A stretch of 48,392 nucleotides of DNA from Gordonia hirsuta DSM 44140 = NBRC 16056 (GCF_000333015.1 NZ_BANT01000040.1:1-48392), one strand, 5' to 3'; counted from the first letter of the stretch, positions 37,844 through 46,229 are shown. The notes: generated by a model not told the origin, from the letters alone. Made by a program: numbers and translations.

Positions 37844-37957
37844 TCCGGCGAGCACCGAAGGGCATCCCGCCGACGGGGCGGGTCGTCGCCGTGCGTGACG
37901 GCGGCGCTGCGATCGGTTACCGTCAACCTGAGTAACAGACACAGGAAGGCGGCTGTC

Positions 37958-39493
37958 ATGGGGGCAACGACCCTGGACCACGAGGTGGTGATCGTCGGCG
38001 CCGGCTTCGGCGGTCTGGGCGCGGGCATCGAGTTCACGCGTCAGGGCATGACCGATCTGGCGATCCTCGAACGCGAGGACGATCTGGGCGGCACCTGGCA
38101 TGTCAACCACTATCCGGGCCTGGCCGTGGACATCGCCTCGGTGACGTACTCGTACTCGTTCGAGCCGAACCCGCACTGGTCGCGCCTGTTCGCACCCGGC
38201 GCCGAACTCAAGAAGTATGCCGAGCACGTCGCCGACAAGTACGACCTGCGCCGGCACATCGAGTTCGGGGTGGCCGTGCAGCGCGCCGAATGGGACGACG
38301 ACGGGCAGTACTGGACGGTCCACACCGACGACGGCCGCTCGCGCACCGCGCGCTACCTGGTGACCGCGACCGGGTTCCTGTCCCAGCCGCACACCCCGGA
38401 CTTTCCGGGCATGGACACCTTCGCCGGCAAGATCATCCACACCACCGACTGGGAAGACGGCTACGACTTCGCCGGGAAGCGGGCCGCGGTGATCGGCACC
38501 GGTGCCACCGCGGTGCAGTTGATCCCCGAGATCGCCCGCACGGCTAAAGCGCTGACGGTGTTTCAGCGGACGCCGATCTGGGTGGTGCCCAAGATCGATT
38601 TCGCCATCCCCGCGCCGGTGCAGACCCTGTTCCAGAAGGTGCCGCTGACCCAGAAGGCGGCCCGCCTGGTGAACACCGCGGCGCTCGAGGCGCTCATGGT
38701 CTTCGGGGTGCTGCACTTCAAACAGGCCAAACCGGGCAACAAACTGGCCGCACTGCTGTCCAAAGCACACCTGCGTGCGCAGGTCCGCGATGCCGCGACC
38801 CGCCGCAAGCTGACGCCGTCGTACGATTTCGGCTGCAAACGGCCCACCTTCTCCAACACCTACTTCCGGGTGTTCAACCAGCCGAATGTGACCCTGCAGA
38901 CCTCGCCGATCGAGCGCGTGGAAGCCGACGCGATCGTCTGCGCCGACGGCACCTCGGTCCCGGTCGACACCCTGGTGCTGGCCACCGGATTCAACCTGTG
39001 GGACACCAACTTCCCGGCCTTCCAGATCGTCGGCCGCCAGGGCCGCGATCTGGGCCGATGGTGGCGAGAGGGCCGGTTCCAGGCCTACGAGGGCATCGCG
39101 GTGCCCAAGATGCCGAACTTCCTGAGCCTGAACAGCCCGTACTCGTACAGCGGCCTGAGCTACTTCACCACCATCGAGGGCCAGATGAAGCACATCGCTC
39201 GCCTGTTCGGCGAGTTGCGCCGGCGCGGGGCTGACACCTTCGAGGTGACCGAGGAGGCCAACACCGCCTACCTGGACCGTTCCACCAAGGCCCTGGACTC
39301 GTCGGTGTTCTACGCCGGGGACTGCACCGGCTCGCGCAGCTACTACTTCAACCAGCATGGGGAGGCGACACTGTTGCGCCCCAGCTCGACGCTGTCGACC
39401 CTGCGGGAGATGGGCAGCTTCCCGCTCGAGGACTACACCTATCGCGCGGCGCCGGTCAGCGAACCGGTCACCGCACCGGCCCCGACGGCCTGA
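37958..39493 (+). CDS. Flavin-containing monooxygenase (Baeyer-Villiger type)
   Basis: 511 residues. FAD-binding GAGFGGLGAG near the N terminus, and the Baeyer-Villiger-like segment FPGMDTFAGKIIHTTDWED near residue 150, approximating FxGxxxHxxxWP/D. The NADPH-binding GTGATAVQ follows, then the late ATGFNLWD motif. It would insert oxygen into ketones or oxidise N/S atoms; substrate unknown. Start at ATG 37958 because AGGAAGG lies 9 nt upstream and TACCGT (37919-37924) precedes it; an earlier in-frame start at 37895 adds residues covering the promoter. Several relatives usually occur per genome in this group. Confidence 0.9.
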   Translation: MGATTLDHEVVIVGAGFGGLGAGIEFTRQGMTDLAILEREDDLGGTWHVNHYPGLAVDIASVTYSYSFEPNPHWSRLFAPGAELKKYAEHVADKYDLRRHIEFGVAVQRAEWDDDGQYWTVHTDDGRSRTARYLVTATGFLSQPHTPDFPGMDTFAGKIIHTTDWEDGYDFAGKRAAVIGTGATAVQLIPEIARTAKALTVFQRTPIWVVPKIDFAIPAPVQTLFQKVPLTQKAARLVNTAALEALMVFGVLHFKQAKPGNKLAALLSKAHLRAQVRDAATRRKLTPSYDFGCKRPTFSNTYFRVFNQPNVTLQTSPIERVEADAIVCADGTSVPVDTLVLATGFNLWDTNFPAFQIVGRQGRDLGRWWREGRFQAYEGIAVPKMPNFLSLNSPYSYSGLSYFTTIEGQMKHIARLFGELRRRGADTFEVTEEANTAYLDRSTKALDSSVFYAGDCTGSRSYYFNQHGEATLLRPSSTLSTLREMGSFPLEDYTYRAAPVSEPVTAPAPTA

Positions 39494-39513
39494 TGATTGC
39501 GACGGCCCGGGCG

Positions 39514-40098
39514 CTACCGCCCGTAGGCCCCGCGCTCGCCGGAATCGGTCGGGTTCGGCGCTGTGTCGTCTGACGGTGCGTCGGCCGACTCGGTGCCCTC
39601 CGATCCGGCACCGGCCGGAGAGTCGGGGACCGGTGATTCGACGACGTGGGACTCGACCACCGCCGCGTCGACGATGTAGGGACCGATCGGTTCGGGGATG
39701 TCGTACGGCGCCGACGACATCAGTTCGGGACGGTGGGTGCGCTGGTAGAGCTCCTCGGCTTCCGAGAGCCGGATGACCTTCACCTTGGTCGCCAGGGCCG
39801 GGTCCAGACCGTTGTTGTGCAGCAGGTGGCGACGGTAGATGCTGCCCAGCGCCACCTGGAAGTAGATGTACGGGATCAGCAGGATCAGGACCATCCCGCC
39901 GCGGAGCAGCCACGAACCCGGCAGGAAGCACAGGCCGATGATGATCGGCAGGAACGGGATGAGACCGCGGATCAGGTACCGGCGGTAGTTGCCCTTGCCG
40001 GTGATGTCGTTGGCCACCCAGTCCTGCATCTGCGGCGGCAGGGGTCGGCCCAGCAGGTAGCCGATCCGCTGCAGGGGTCCGGGGCGGGCGGTGCTCAT
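39514..40098 (-). CDS. DUF5313 family membrane protein
   Basis: 194 residues. The N-terminal half is PGPLQRIGYLLGRPLPPQMQ, DWVANDITGKGNYRRYLIRG, then two membrane helices (PFLPIIIGLCFLPGSWLL, GGMVLILLIPYIYFQVAL) and YRRHLLHNNGLDP. This is the pattern of the actinobacterial DUF5313 family of unknown function. The C-terminal 60 residues are Pro/Ser/Asp-rich and disordered. ATG 40098 overlaps the stop of the SRAP gene (ATGA), so it is co-translated with it. The link to a DNA-repair gene is by position only. Confidence 0.82.
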   Translation of the reverse strand: MSTARPGPLQRIGYLLGRPLPPQMQDWVANDITGKGNYRRYLIRGLIPFLPIIIGLCFLPGSWLLRGGMVLILLIPYIYFQVALGSIYRRHLLHNNGLDPALATKVKVIRLSEAEELYQRTHRPELMSSAPYDIPEPIGPYIVDAAVVESHVVESPVPDSPAGAGSEGTESADAPSDDTAPNPTDSGERGAYGR

Positions 40099-40835
40099 GA
40101 GATCGGCTCCAACAGTCGGGGGCCGTTGTTGGCGACCCGGTTCACCAGGGTGGATACTTCCCGGATGTCGATGGCCTCGGCCAGAACGGTGTCGGGCGGA
40201 GCCAGCAGAGCGGGGTCGGCCGGGCGGTCCGGATCCAGCCAGTCCGCCCAGTGCTCCACCGGCATGATCAACGGCATGCGGTCGTGGATCTGCCGGTGCG
40301 GTCCGACGGCCTCGGTGGTCAGCATCGTCGCCGAGGAGATCCACGCGGTGTCGTCGCCGGCGGCCCGCGCCTGCGGGGATCGCCAGGCGCCCCACAGTCC
40401 GGCCATGTACAGGCGCGAGCCGTCCCGCGCAGACATGTAGAACGGGGTCTTGACCGGCCGACCGTCCGGGCCGGCAGGTCCGGTCCGCCACTCGTACCAG
40501 CCGTCCATCGGGAACAGGCAGCGCTTGTTCGCGGCGGCGGCGCGGAAGGCAGGTTTGGTCTGGGCGGTCTCGGCCCGGGCGTTGAACAGCAGCGGCCCGC
40601 TGCCCGGTTCGGTGGACCACGGCGGAATCAGGCCCCAGCGCATGGCCCGGACCCGCCGGTCGATCGGCTGGTGCACATCATTGGCCTCGTGCCGGTCGAC
40701 GACGGTGAGCACGGTGGTCGACGGCGCGATGTTGTAGTTCGGTGTCGGGTCGTCATCGTCGGGGACCTCGTTGCGGGCCCCGATCTCGGCGGCGAGTCTC
40801 ACCGGATCCGTGGTCACCGCATACCGTCCGCACAT
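40095..40835 (-). CDS. SRAP (HMCES/YedK) abasic-site processing protein
   Basis: 246 residues. Begins MCGRYAV, so Cys2 becomes the N-terminal nucleophile after Met removal and forms a thiazolidine crosslink with abasic sites in single-stranded DNA. Other family motifs: [39 protein letters not shown] with the catalytic Glu, and HDRMPLIM with the catalytic His. It protects abasic sites at replication forks. The gene is divergent from sigH and lies upstream of and overlapping the DUF5313 gene. Same place as Mtb Rv3226c. Confidence 0.95.
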   Translation of the reverse strand: MCGRYAVTTDPVRLAAEIGARNEVPDDDDPTPNYNIAPSTTVLTVVDRHEANDVHQPIDRRVRAMRWGLIPPWSTEPGSGPLLFNARAETAQTKPAFRAAAANKRCLFPMDGWYEWRTGPAGPDGRPVKTPFYMSARDGSRLYMAGLWGAWRSPQARAAGDDTAWISSATMLTTEAVGPHRQIHDRMPLIMPVEHWADWLDPDRPADPALLAPPDTVLAEAIDIREVSTLVNRVANNGPRLLEPIS

Positions 40836-40919
40836 TCTTCGATTGTCCCACGCAACCGGCGGCCGGTGCAGACGGCGTCGTTCGGCACCTGGACGGACCG
40901 CAGGAATCGGTGCCGGAAT

Positions 40920-40945
40920 GGAACAACGCCGGGCCCGGGGTTGTT
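40920..40945 (+). promoter_or_regulatory. SigH-type autoregulatory promoter
   Basis: -35 GGAACA (40920-40925) and -10 GTT (40943-40945) with a 17-bp spacer, matching the SigH/SigR consensus GGAAYA-N16-20-GTT. The predicted start near 40953 lies upstream of the long SigH start. Confidence 0.75.
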
Positions 40946-40985
40946 GGGATCGGTGAAGGGAACGAAACGGAGAGGTGGCTCAGCA

Positions 40986-41705
40986 ATGGCGGAAGCCCAG
41001 ACCCTGCCACGGGAGGCCCGCAACGGTGCGCTGCGCGGCTCGCTAGACTTAGTCGAGCACATCACCAGCGAAGGGATAGCGGTGTCGCCAGCCGATTCGC
41101 CAGCCGAGCCGACCCCGGAGGAGACTCCGGAGGAGCTCACCGCCCGTTTCGAAAGGGATGCGCTGCCACTGCTGGATCAGCTGTACGGCGCGGCCCTGCG
41201 CATGACGCGCAATCCGGCCGATGCCGAAGACCTGGTGCAGGAGACCTACATCAAGGCGTTCACGGCGTTCTCGTCGTTCAAAGCCGGCACCAACCTGAAG
41301 GCCTGGATGTACCGCATCCTGACCAACACCTACATCAACTCCTACCGCAAGAAGCAGCGCCAGCCCGCGCAGTATCCGACCGACGAGATCACCGATTGGC
41401 AGCTGGCCGCCAGCGCCGAACACACCTCGACCGGACTGCGGTCGGCCGAGGTGGAGGCTCTCGATGCGCTGCCCGACAACGAGATCAAGGACGCCCTGGG
41501 GCAGCTGCCGGAGGACTTCCGGATGGCGGTCTACTACGCCGACGTCGAAGGTCTGCCCTACAAGGAGATCGCCGAGATCATGGATACGCCCATCGGCACC
41601 GTGATGTCGCGGCTGCACCGCGGCCGCAAACAACTGCGCGAACTGCTGGCCGATGTGGCCCGCGAGCGCGGTATCGGCCGCGCCAAGAGCGAGGTGAGCC
41701 GATGA
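40986..41705 (+). CDS. sigH: RNA polymerase sigma factor SigH
   Basis: 239 residues from ATG 40986, or 207 from GTG 41082. ECF sigma for thiol-oxidative and heat stress, inhibited by its redox-sensitive anti-sigma. Region 2: [60 protein letters not shown]. Region 4: [20 protein letters not shown] and [20 protein letters not shown], very close to Mtb SigH. The core homology begins near ELTARFERD, so both starts work. The long one follows GGAGAGG and the SigH promoter; the short one follows GAAGGGA and a separate TAGACT box (41044-41049). This resembles the SigR/SigR' two-isoform arrangement. The stop overlaps rshA (ATGA). Confidence 0.95.
   Translation: MAEAQTLPREARNGALRGSLDLVEHITSEGIAVSPADSPAEPTPEETPEELTARFERDALPLLDQLYGAALRMTRNPADAEDLVQETYIKAFTAFSSFKAGTNLKAWMYRILTNTYINSYRKKQRQPAQYPTDEITDWQLAASAEHTSTGLRSAEVEALDALPDNEIKDALGQLPEDFRMAVYYADVEGLPYKEIAEIMDTPIGTVMSRLHRGRKQLRELLADVARERGIGRAKSEVSR
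41044..41049 (+). promoter_or_regulatory. Constitutive-type -10 box inside the sigH N-terminal extension
   Basis: TAGACT; transcription would start near 41056, giving a message that can only use the downstream GTG 41082 (with GAAGGGA before it). Confidence 0.45.
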
Positions 41706-42004
41706 CCACCGGCGATCTGACCCCGACCAACGACGAGCAGCTCGACTGTTCGGCCGTCCTGGCCGATATCTTCCTGCTGCTGGACAACGAGTGCGACCTG
41801 GACGCGCGCGCCCGGCTGCGGCTGCATCTGGAGCGCTGCCCGACCTGCCTGGAGCATTACGACGTGCAGCGCGAACTGAAGGCGCTGTTGCGCCGCAAGT
41901 GCGCCGAGGCCGCACCGGCCGGGCTGGCCGACCGGCTGCGGGTGGAGATCCGCCGCACCGTGGTGGTCCGGCAGACCACGATCCGTATCGAGAACAACGA
42001 CTGA
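41702..42004 (+). CDS. rshA: Zinc-binding anti-sigma factor RshA (RsrA family)
   Basis: 100 residues. ZAS domain with HLERCPTC (H-x3-C-x2-C) and an upstream Cys in DNECDL. In RsrA-type factors these ligands hold Zn2+, and disulfide formation on oxidation releases SigH. A further cysteine lies in DCSAVL near the start and another in RKCAEA. The C-terminal end [13 protein letters not shown] is beta-like. ATG 41702 overlaps the sigH stop, giving stoichiometric translation. Followed by two hairpins. Confidence 0.95.
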   Translation: MTTGDLTPTNDEQLDCSAVLADIFLLLDNECDLDARARLRLHLERCPTCLEHYDVQRELKALLRRKCAEAAPAGLADRLRVEIRRTVVVRQTTIRIENND

Positions 42005-42006
42005 CT

Positions 42007-42080
42007 GTCCGGGCCGGTCAGGCCCGGACCACCGATGCATTTCGGCCCGGCTCCCTTTGCGAAAAGGGGGCCGGGCCGAA
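42007..42080. terminator. Two consecutive hairpins between rshA and bL37 gene (bidirectional terminator)
   Basis: First hairpin: GTCCGGGCC (42007-42015), loop GGTCA, GGCCCGGAC (42021-42029). Second: TTCGGCCCGGCTCCCTTT (42041-42058), loop GCGA, AAAGGGGGCCGGGCCGAA (42063-42080), 18 bp with one G-U. It separates rshA from the convergent bL37 gene. Confidence 0.8.
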
Positions 42081-42102
42081 GTCTTGGCGCAGTGCCGAAG
42101 AA

Positions 42103-42177
42103 TCAGGCGTTCGGGCGCTTGCCGTGGTTGGCCTTGTTCTTCTTACGTGCACGCCGCTTGCGTCCGCGCTTACTCAT
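42103..42177 (-). CDS. 50S ribosomal protein bL37 (24 residues)
   Basis: A 24-codon gene: starts MSKRGRKRRARKKNK, ends ANHGKRPNA, then TGA. Highly basic. This is the small actinobacterial ribosomal protein bL37 first seen in mycobacterial 70S structures, near helices of the 50S subunit, and usually left out of annotation because of its length. On the minus strand GAGGAGG lies 6 nt before the ATG at 42177, an excellent ribosome binding site. In Mtb it lies in the same interval, next to the sigH/biotinyl-protein genes. The convergent hairpins at 42007-42080 end it. Confidence 0.92.
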   Translation of the reverse strand: MSKRGRKRRARKKNKANHGKRPNA

Positions 42178-42257
42178 GACGGACCTCCTCATCGTCTAGG
42201 CATAAGTTCATCGCCGATTCTCTCACGCGCGTACCGATCAGCGGTAATCCGATGCCC

Positions 42258-42263
42258 TACCAT
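42258..42263 (+). promoter_or_regulatory. -10 box of leaderless biotinyl-protein gene
   Basis: TACCAT, 6 nt before ATG 42270. It supports that start over the in-frame ATG 42252, which lies upstream of the box. Confidence 0.5.
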
Positions 42264-42269
42264 GAGCCC

Positions 42270-42488
42270 ATGATCGAAGACGTGGTCGCCGAAATCGTCG
42301 CTACCGTCCTGGAGGTGTCGGCGCGGCCGGGTCAGCCCGTCGTCGTCGGCGATACGTTGCTGCTGCTGGATTCGATGAAGATGGAGATCCCCGTTCTGGC
42401 CGAGTACGACGGTGTGCTGGACACGGTGACCGTGGTCGCCGGTGATCAGGTGCGGGCCGGAGACGTGCTGGCCACCTATCGCCGCTGA
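42270..42488 (+). CDS. Biotinyl/lipoyl-attachment domain protein (TB7.3 type)
   Basis: 72 residues, a free-standing biotin carboxyl carrier domain. The biotinylation site is Lys37 in LLDSMKMEIPV, with the two halves of the barrel around it (VATVLEVSARPGQPVVVGDT, then DTVTVVAGDQVRAGDVLATY). Mtb TB7.3 (Rv3221c) is the same length and composition. It may carry biotin for acyl-CoA carboxylases; partner unknown. ATG 42270 is preferred on size and the -10 box 6 nt upstream. The stop shares its last base with the pdtaS start. Confidence 0.93.
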   Translation: MIEDVVAEIVATVLEVSARPGQPVVVGDTLLLLDSMKMEIPVLAEYDGVLDTVTVVAGDQVRAGDVLATYRR

Positions 42489-44020
42489 TGGCGACCCTGC
42501 ACGATCTGCTCGCCGAACACACCCGGCTCTCCGACCGCTGCGGCCAGCACCTGCAACGGCTGGTCGCCGAGTGGCAACTGCTCGCCGACCTGTCGTTCGC
42601 GGACTATCTGCTGGCGGTCCGGGAGACCACCGGGGCGCTGGTGTACGTGGCCCAGGTGCGGCCCAACACCGCCTCGACACTGTTCCCGCACGACCAGGTG
42701 GGCCGGCGGATCGATGCGGCGGGCGATACGCACGGGGTCGGCGGACCCGGCGTCGGGGCGCCGGCGGAGGCGGCCTTCGTCAGCGGGCGGATCGAGCGCG
42801 CAGCGGCTCGGCAACAGCTCGGTGCTTTGCCGGTGGAGACGATCGCGGTGCCGGTGGTGGTCGACGGCGCGGTGATCGCGGTGCTGACCCGGGCGGGGGC
42901 GGCGCGCGGCGAGTTGCCCCCGTCCCCGCTGGAGTCGGCCTACCGGGAGGCGGCCGAGGCGCTGTGCACGATGGTGGTCGAGGGCGCCTTCCCGCTGGAG
43001 GAGGCCAACACCCTGGGCCTGTCCACCCCGCGCGCCGGAGACGGTTTCATCCAGCTCGACCGGGACGGGCGGGTGGTCTACGCCAGCCCGAACGCGGTGT
43101 CGGCGGTGCACCGGATGGGGTGGCAGTCCGAACTGGGAACGGTGCGCCTGGCCGATCTGATCGCCGGGCTGCTGGCCGACCCGCTCGATGCCGTCGACGT
43201 GGGTGCGGTGCTGGCGGCGGCCTGCGGCGACGAGACCGGGCCGATGCCGGAGGAGCTGCCGTTGCGGATGGAACTGGATGCGCGCCGGGCCAGCGTGCTG
43301 CTGCGCGTGGTGCCGCTGCGTAGCGGGGGAGTCGGGCGCGGTGCGGTGGTCCTGATCCGCGACGTCACCGAAGTGAAACGCCGGGATCTGGCGCTGATCA
43401 GCAAGGACGCCACCATCCGGGAGATTCACCACCGGGTCAAGAACAATCTGCAGAGCGTCTCGGCGCTGCTGCGGCTGCAGGCCCGGCGCAGCGACAACCC
43501 CGAGACCGCGGCGGCTCTCGGCGAGGCGGTGCGTCGGGTGTCGTCGATCGCGCTGGTCCACGAGATGCTCTCCGGCAGCGTCGACGAAGAGGTCGATCTG
43601 GATGCGGTGGTGGACCGGCTGGTTCCCACCCTGATCGAGGTGTGGGCTCCCTCGGGCGGTGCAGCGCAGATCGCCGTCCGCCGAGGCGGCCGACTGGGGG
43701 TGCTGCCCGCGGATCTGGCGATGCCGCTGGTGCAGGTGCTCGCCGAGGTGATCCAGAATTCGATCGAACACGGTTTTGCCGCCGACCGCGAGGGCGCGTC
43801 GATCGTGGTCGGCGGGCAGCGGGATCTGCGCGGGCTGACCGTGCGGATCACCGACAACGGCGTCGGACTGCCGGCCGGTATCGACCCGGCGTCGCCGAAC
43901 AGTCTGGGCCTGCAGATCGTGTCCACGCTGGTCTCCAACGACCTGGGCGGGCGGATCGAGTACCGGCCCGGCCCCGACGGGATGGGCACGAGCGTCGACG
44001 TCTACGTCCCCCTGCACTGA
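42488..44020 (+). CDS. pdtaS: Sensor histidine kinase PdtaS
   Basis: 510 residues, soluble. N-terminal GAF domain (HLQRLVAEWQLLADLSFADY, then VYVAQVRPNTASTLF), a PAS domain in the middle, the HisKA_2 phospho-acceptor EIHHRVKNNLQSVSALLRLQ (His near 313) and a HATPase with NSIEHGF and DNGVGLPAG. In Mtb PdtaS phosphorylates PdtaR, an ANTAR RNA-binding antiterminator, and responds to nitric oxide and copper. PdtaR is not encoded in this window, as in Mtb. ATG 42488 overlaps the preceding stop by one base. Ends with a strong terminator. Confidence 0.95.
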   Translation: MATLHDLLAEHTRLSDRCGQHLQRLVAEWQLLADLSFADYLLAVRETTGALVYVAQVRPNTASTLFPHDQVGRRIDAAGDTHGVGGPGVGAPAEAAFVSGRIERAAARQQLGALPVETIAVPVVVDGAVIAVLTRAGAARGELPPSPLESAYREAAEALCTMVVEGAFPLEEANTLGLSTPRAGDGFIQLDRDGRVVYASPNAVSAVHRMGWQSELGTVRLADLIAGLLADPLDAVDVGAVLAAACGDETGPMPEELPLRMELDARRASVLLRVVPLRSGGVGRGAVVLIRDVTEVKRRDLALISKDATIREIHHRVKNNLQSVSALLRLQARRSDNPETAAALGEAVRRVSSIALVHEMLSGSVDEEVDLDAVVDRLVPTLIEVWAPSGGAAQIAVRRGGRLGVLPADLAMPLVQVLAEVIQNSIEHGFAADREGASIVVGGQRDLRGLTVRITDNGVGLPAGIDPASPNSLGLQIVSTLVSNDLGGRIEYRPGPDGMGTSVDVYVPLH

Positions 44021-44045
44021 GGCCGGGACCGAGACTGGGATGCGA

Positions 44046-44078
44046 GAAGCCCGGCCGTGAAGAGAACGGCCGGGCTTC
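44046..44078. terminator. Terminator between convergent pdtaS and whiB1
   Basis: GAAGCCCGGCCGT (44046-44058), loop GAAGAGA, ACGGCCGGGCTTC (44066-44078); perfect 13-bp stem. Confidence 0.8.
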
Positions 44079-44130
44079 CTGCGTCTTGCGACGTACCGGC
44101 CTCGTGGGCCGGACGAATCTGAGAAAGAGG

Positions 44131-44385
44131 TCAGACGATGCTGCGCGCACGGGTGCGGGCGTTGCGACGCTTGAGCGCGCGCCGCTCATCCTCGCTCATG
44201 CCGCCCCAGACGCCGGCGTCCTGACCGGTCTCCAGTGCCCAGGCCAGGCACTCGGCGGTCACCGGGCAGCGCTGGCACACCAGCTTGGCGTCGGCTACCT
44301 GAGCGATCGCCGGGCCGCTGGTGCCCACCGGGAAGAACAGTTCCGGGTCTTCGTCGCGGCAGATGGCTTTGTGGCGCCAATCCAT
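44131..44385 (-). CDS. whiB1: Transcriptional regulator WhiB1
   Basis: 84 residues, almost identical to Mtb WhiB1. Cysteines 9, 37, 40 and 46 bind a [4Fe-4S] cluster that reacts with nitric oxide. GVWGGMSEDERRALKRR is the WhiB turn and basic DNA-binding tail. WhiB1 binds the primary sigma factor and is essential in Mtb. The ATG follows GAAGGAG. The leader contains an inverted repeat (44407-44439). It faces pdtaS, also implicated in NO response. Confidence 0.97.
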   Translation of the reverse strand: MDWRHKAICRDEDPELFFPVGTSGPAIAQVADAKLVCQRCPVTAECLAWALETGQDAGVWGGMSEDERRALKRRNARTRARSIV

Positions 44386-44686
44386 GTCTTACTCCTTCGG
44401 GCATGACTCCAGGCGCACCAGATGGTGCGCGCCTTGGAGCTCGCGGGTTCACTACGGGCTGTGAAACAGCAGGTGCCTCACCTATCAGACGTAATCCTGT
44501 GGGGACTACCCGGGGGGTGCTGTTTTGCTGTCTGTAACCGTTGTACTAGCCTGCACACGGCTTTGGCTAGAGTAATTTCGCGATTGCCGAATACATCACA
44601 GGGGGTTGGCAAGTCGGCGAATATCTGCTTACCAGCCAGTAGAACCGGTCTGACCTGCCATTATGTGTAGAAGCGTGATGGTCGTC
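44386..44686. other. Gene-free interval upstream of whiB1
   Basis: 301 bp with no gene. The stretch from about 44530 to 44660 is AT-richer than the surrounding sequence. It must hold the whiB1 promoter and the 3' end of the lipid kinase gene. No convincing CRP site or promoter box was found. Confidence 0.55.
44407..44439 (-). promoter_or_regulatory. Inverted repeat in the whiB1 leader
   Basis: CTCCAGGCGCACCA (44407-44420) pairs with TGGTGCGCGCCTTGGAG (44423-44439) with small bulges. It sits 22 nt before the whiB1 start, just upstream of its ribosome binding site. Confidence 0.5.
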
Positions 44687-45643
44687 TCAGGCCTGGGACT
44701 CCGGTGTGTGAGCGGCCACATGCAGCACATTCTGCCGGCAACCGAAGTCCATCGCGGTGTGGCGACCCAGGTAGTCGCCGTCCATCTGCACGTCGGCGGG
44801 CTCCTCGCTGCGGAACCGGACCCAGGCGACGTCGTCGTCGCGGTACAGGTGTGCGGCCTTGGGATCGTCGGACCCGTTGAGCAGTTGCGAACCGAGCATG
44901 ATGTTGCGCATCACGCCGACGCTGGTGGCGGCGAACACCCCCAGACCGTGGTTGAAGTCGGTGCCCGGGTTGGTGGCGATCGGCCGGGTGCCCAGATAGG
45001 TCCATGGGCCGGTATTGCTGACGAAGCCGAACCGCACTCCGGTGATCGGTTCGCGGTCGGGCACTGTCACGGTGAACACCGGCGACGTGACCGAGGAGGA
45101 GAAGAACGAACTGACGGTGGTGAAGAAGTAACGCTGCGCGGTGGCGCGCTTGCCGGCCCGGCGCTTGTCCTCCATCCGGCGCACCACGATCGCGTCCATT
45201 CCCATGCCCGCGTTGAACAGAAACCAGCGGTTGAGCGTGTGCCCGAGGCTGATCGGGCGGCGACTGCCGGCATCGAGCAGGGAGATGAGCTGGGCGGTCG
45301 CCACGATCGGGTCGCGGTCGATACCCAGAGCGCGGGCGAAGACGTTGGCGCTGCCTCCGGGGACCACGCCCAGGGCCGGCAGCGAGGCCGGATCGCGCGG
45401 GACCGAATCCGGCGTGCCGAGCATGCCGTTGACCACTTCGTTGACGGTGCCGTCACCGCCGTGCACCACCACCGCGTCGTAGCCGTCGGCGGCGGCCCGC
45501 GCACCCAGTTCGCCGGCGTGACCACGGTGGGTGGTGTGCTCGACGTCGACGTCGTACCGGGCGCTCAGCGTGTTCGCCAGGGTGTCCCGGCCGGCCGGGG
45601 TGGTGAAGGTGGCAAACGGATTGGTGACCAGCATGACGCGCAC
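44687..45643 (-). CDS. Diacylglycerol/lipid kinase family protein (Rv3218 type)
   Basis: 318 residues. DAGK catalytic domain with VVVHGGDGTVNEVVNG (GGDGT near residue 62-66), LGVVPGGSANVFARALGI and the C-terminal beta sandwich (VRFGFVSNTGPWTYLGTRPI, DVQMDGDYLG). It would phosphorylate a lipid, diacylglycerol or a sphingosine-like substrate; no membrane segment. GTG 45643 is supported by a TAAGCT box 8 nt upstream and absence of a Shine-Dalgarno. It is transcribed toward whiB1 and divergent from a membrane-protein gene. Confidence 0.88.
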   Translation of the reverse strand: MRVMLVTNPFATFTTPAGRDTLANTLSARYDVDVEHTTHRGHAGELGARAAADGYDAVVVHGGDGTVNEVVNGMLGTPDSVPRDPASLPALGVVPGGSANVFARALGIDRDPIVATAQLISLLDAGSRRPISLGHTLNRWFLFNAGMGMDAIVVRRMEDKRRAGKRATAQRYFFTTVSSFFSSSVTSPVFTVTVPDREPITGVRFGFVSNTGPWTYLGTRPIATNPGTDFNHGLGVFAATSVGVMRNIMLGSQLLNGSDDPKAAHLYRDDDVAWVRFRSEEPADVQMDGDYLGRHTAMDFGCRQNVLHVAAHTPESQA

Positions 45644-45651
45644 GAGATGTG

Positions 45652-45657
45652 AGCTTA
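45652..45657 (-). promoter_or_regulatory. -10 box of leaderless lipid kinase gene
   Basis: TAAGCT on the minus strand, 8 nt before GTG 45643. Confidence 0.45.
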
Positions 45658-45695
45658 CCCGTGAACCCGGACGTGACCGGTGACGGTATCGGCAA

Positions 45696-45701
45696 TAGGC
45701 T
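45696..45701 (+). promoter_or_regulatory. -10 box of leaderless membrane-protein gene
   Basis: TAGGCT, 7 nt before GTG 45709. Confidence 0.45.
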
Positions 45702-45708
45702 GTGCCCC

Positions 45709-46134
45709 GTGAACGTTTCCGACCCCGACCAGGCCCTGTCAGCGGTGCCCCGGACCCTGCGTATTGCCGGCGGGGTGGTGACCGGCGAAGGCCTGATCGG
45801 CATCGGCGTGGCGATCTACCTGGTGATCCGCGCCCTCGGGGGACACCAGGAGAGCTTCATCAGCGGCTACGGAACCGCGCTGTGGTTCGTGCTGATCTTC
45901 GGCGGTGTCCTGGCCGGCGGTCTGGCGATCTACCGCGGACGGCGCTGGGGCCGGGCGATCGGGGTGATCGCCCAGATCCTGCTGATTCCGGTCGCCTGGT
46001 CGCTGCTGACCGACAGTCACCTGCCGGTGCTGGGTGCTCCGCTGCTGGCGGTGGCGCTGCTGGTGCTCGGGCTGCTGTTCGCGCCGGTCTCGATGCAGTA
46101 CCTGGCCGCCGAGGGGCTGCCCCCGGATGCCTAG
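45709..46134 (+). CDS. Four-helix membrane protein (Rv3217c type)
   Basis: 141 residues, with helices at about 16-37 (LRIAGGVVTGEGLIGIGVAI), 55-75 (ALWFVLIFGGVLAGGLAIYR), 80-100 (AIGVIAQILLIPVAWSLL) and 105-125 (APLLAVALLVLGLLFAPV). Small conserved membrane protein located between the lipid kinase and ParA-like genes, as Rv3217c is. GTG 45709 is chosen because of the -10 box at 45696 and because upstream codons look unconserved. Function unknown. Confidence 0.78.
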   Translation: MNVSDPDQALSAVPRTLRIAGGVVTGEGLIGIGVAIYLVIRALGGHQESFISGYGTALWFVLIFGGVLAGGLAIYRGRRWGRAIGVIAQILLIPVAWSLLTDSHLPVLGAPLLAVALLVLGLLFAPVSMQYLAAEGLPPDA

Positions 46135-46229
46135 CGCCTGGACGCGGTGACTGTGGACGGCGGGCCCCGCACATACGGCCGCGGGCCTCACTAGGCGCGC
46201 CGCAACGGCGGCGCCGGTGAGCGGCCCAT

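Noticed and set aside
44386-44686. CRP (cAMP receptor protein) site before whiB1, as in M. tuberculosis
   Set aside because: Looked for TGTGA-N6-TCACA; GTGA and TCAC occur (44461-44482) but with wrong spacing.
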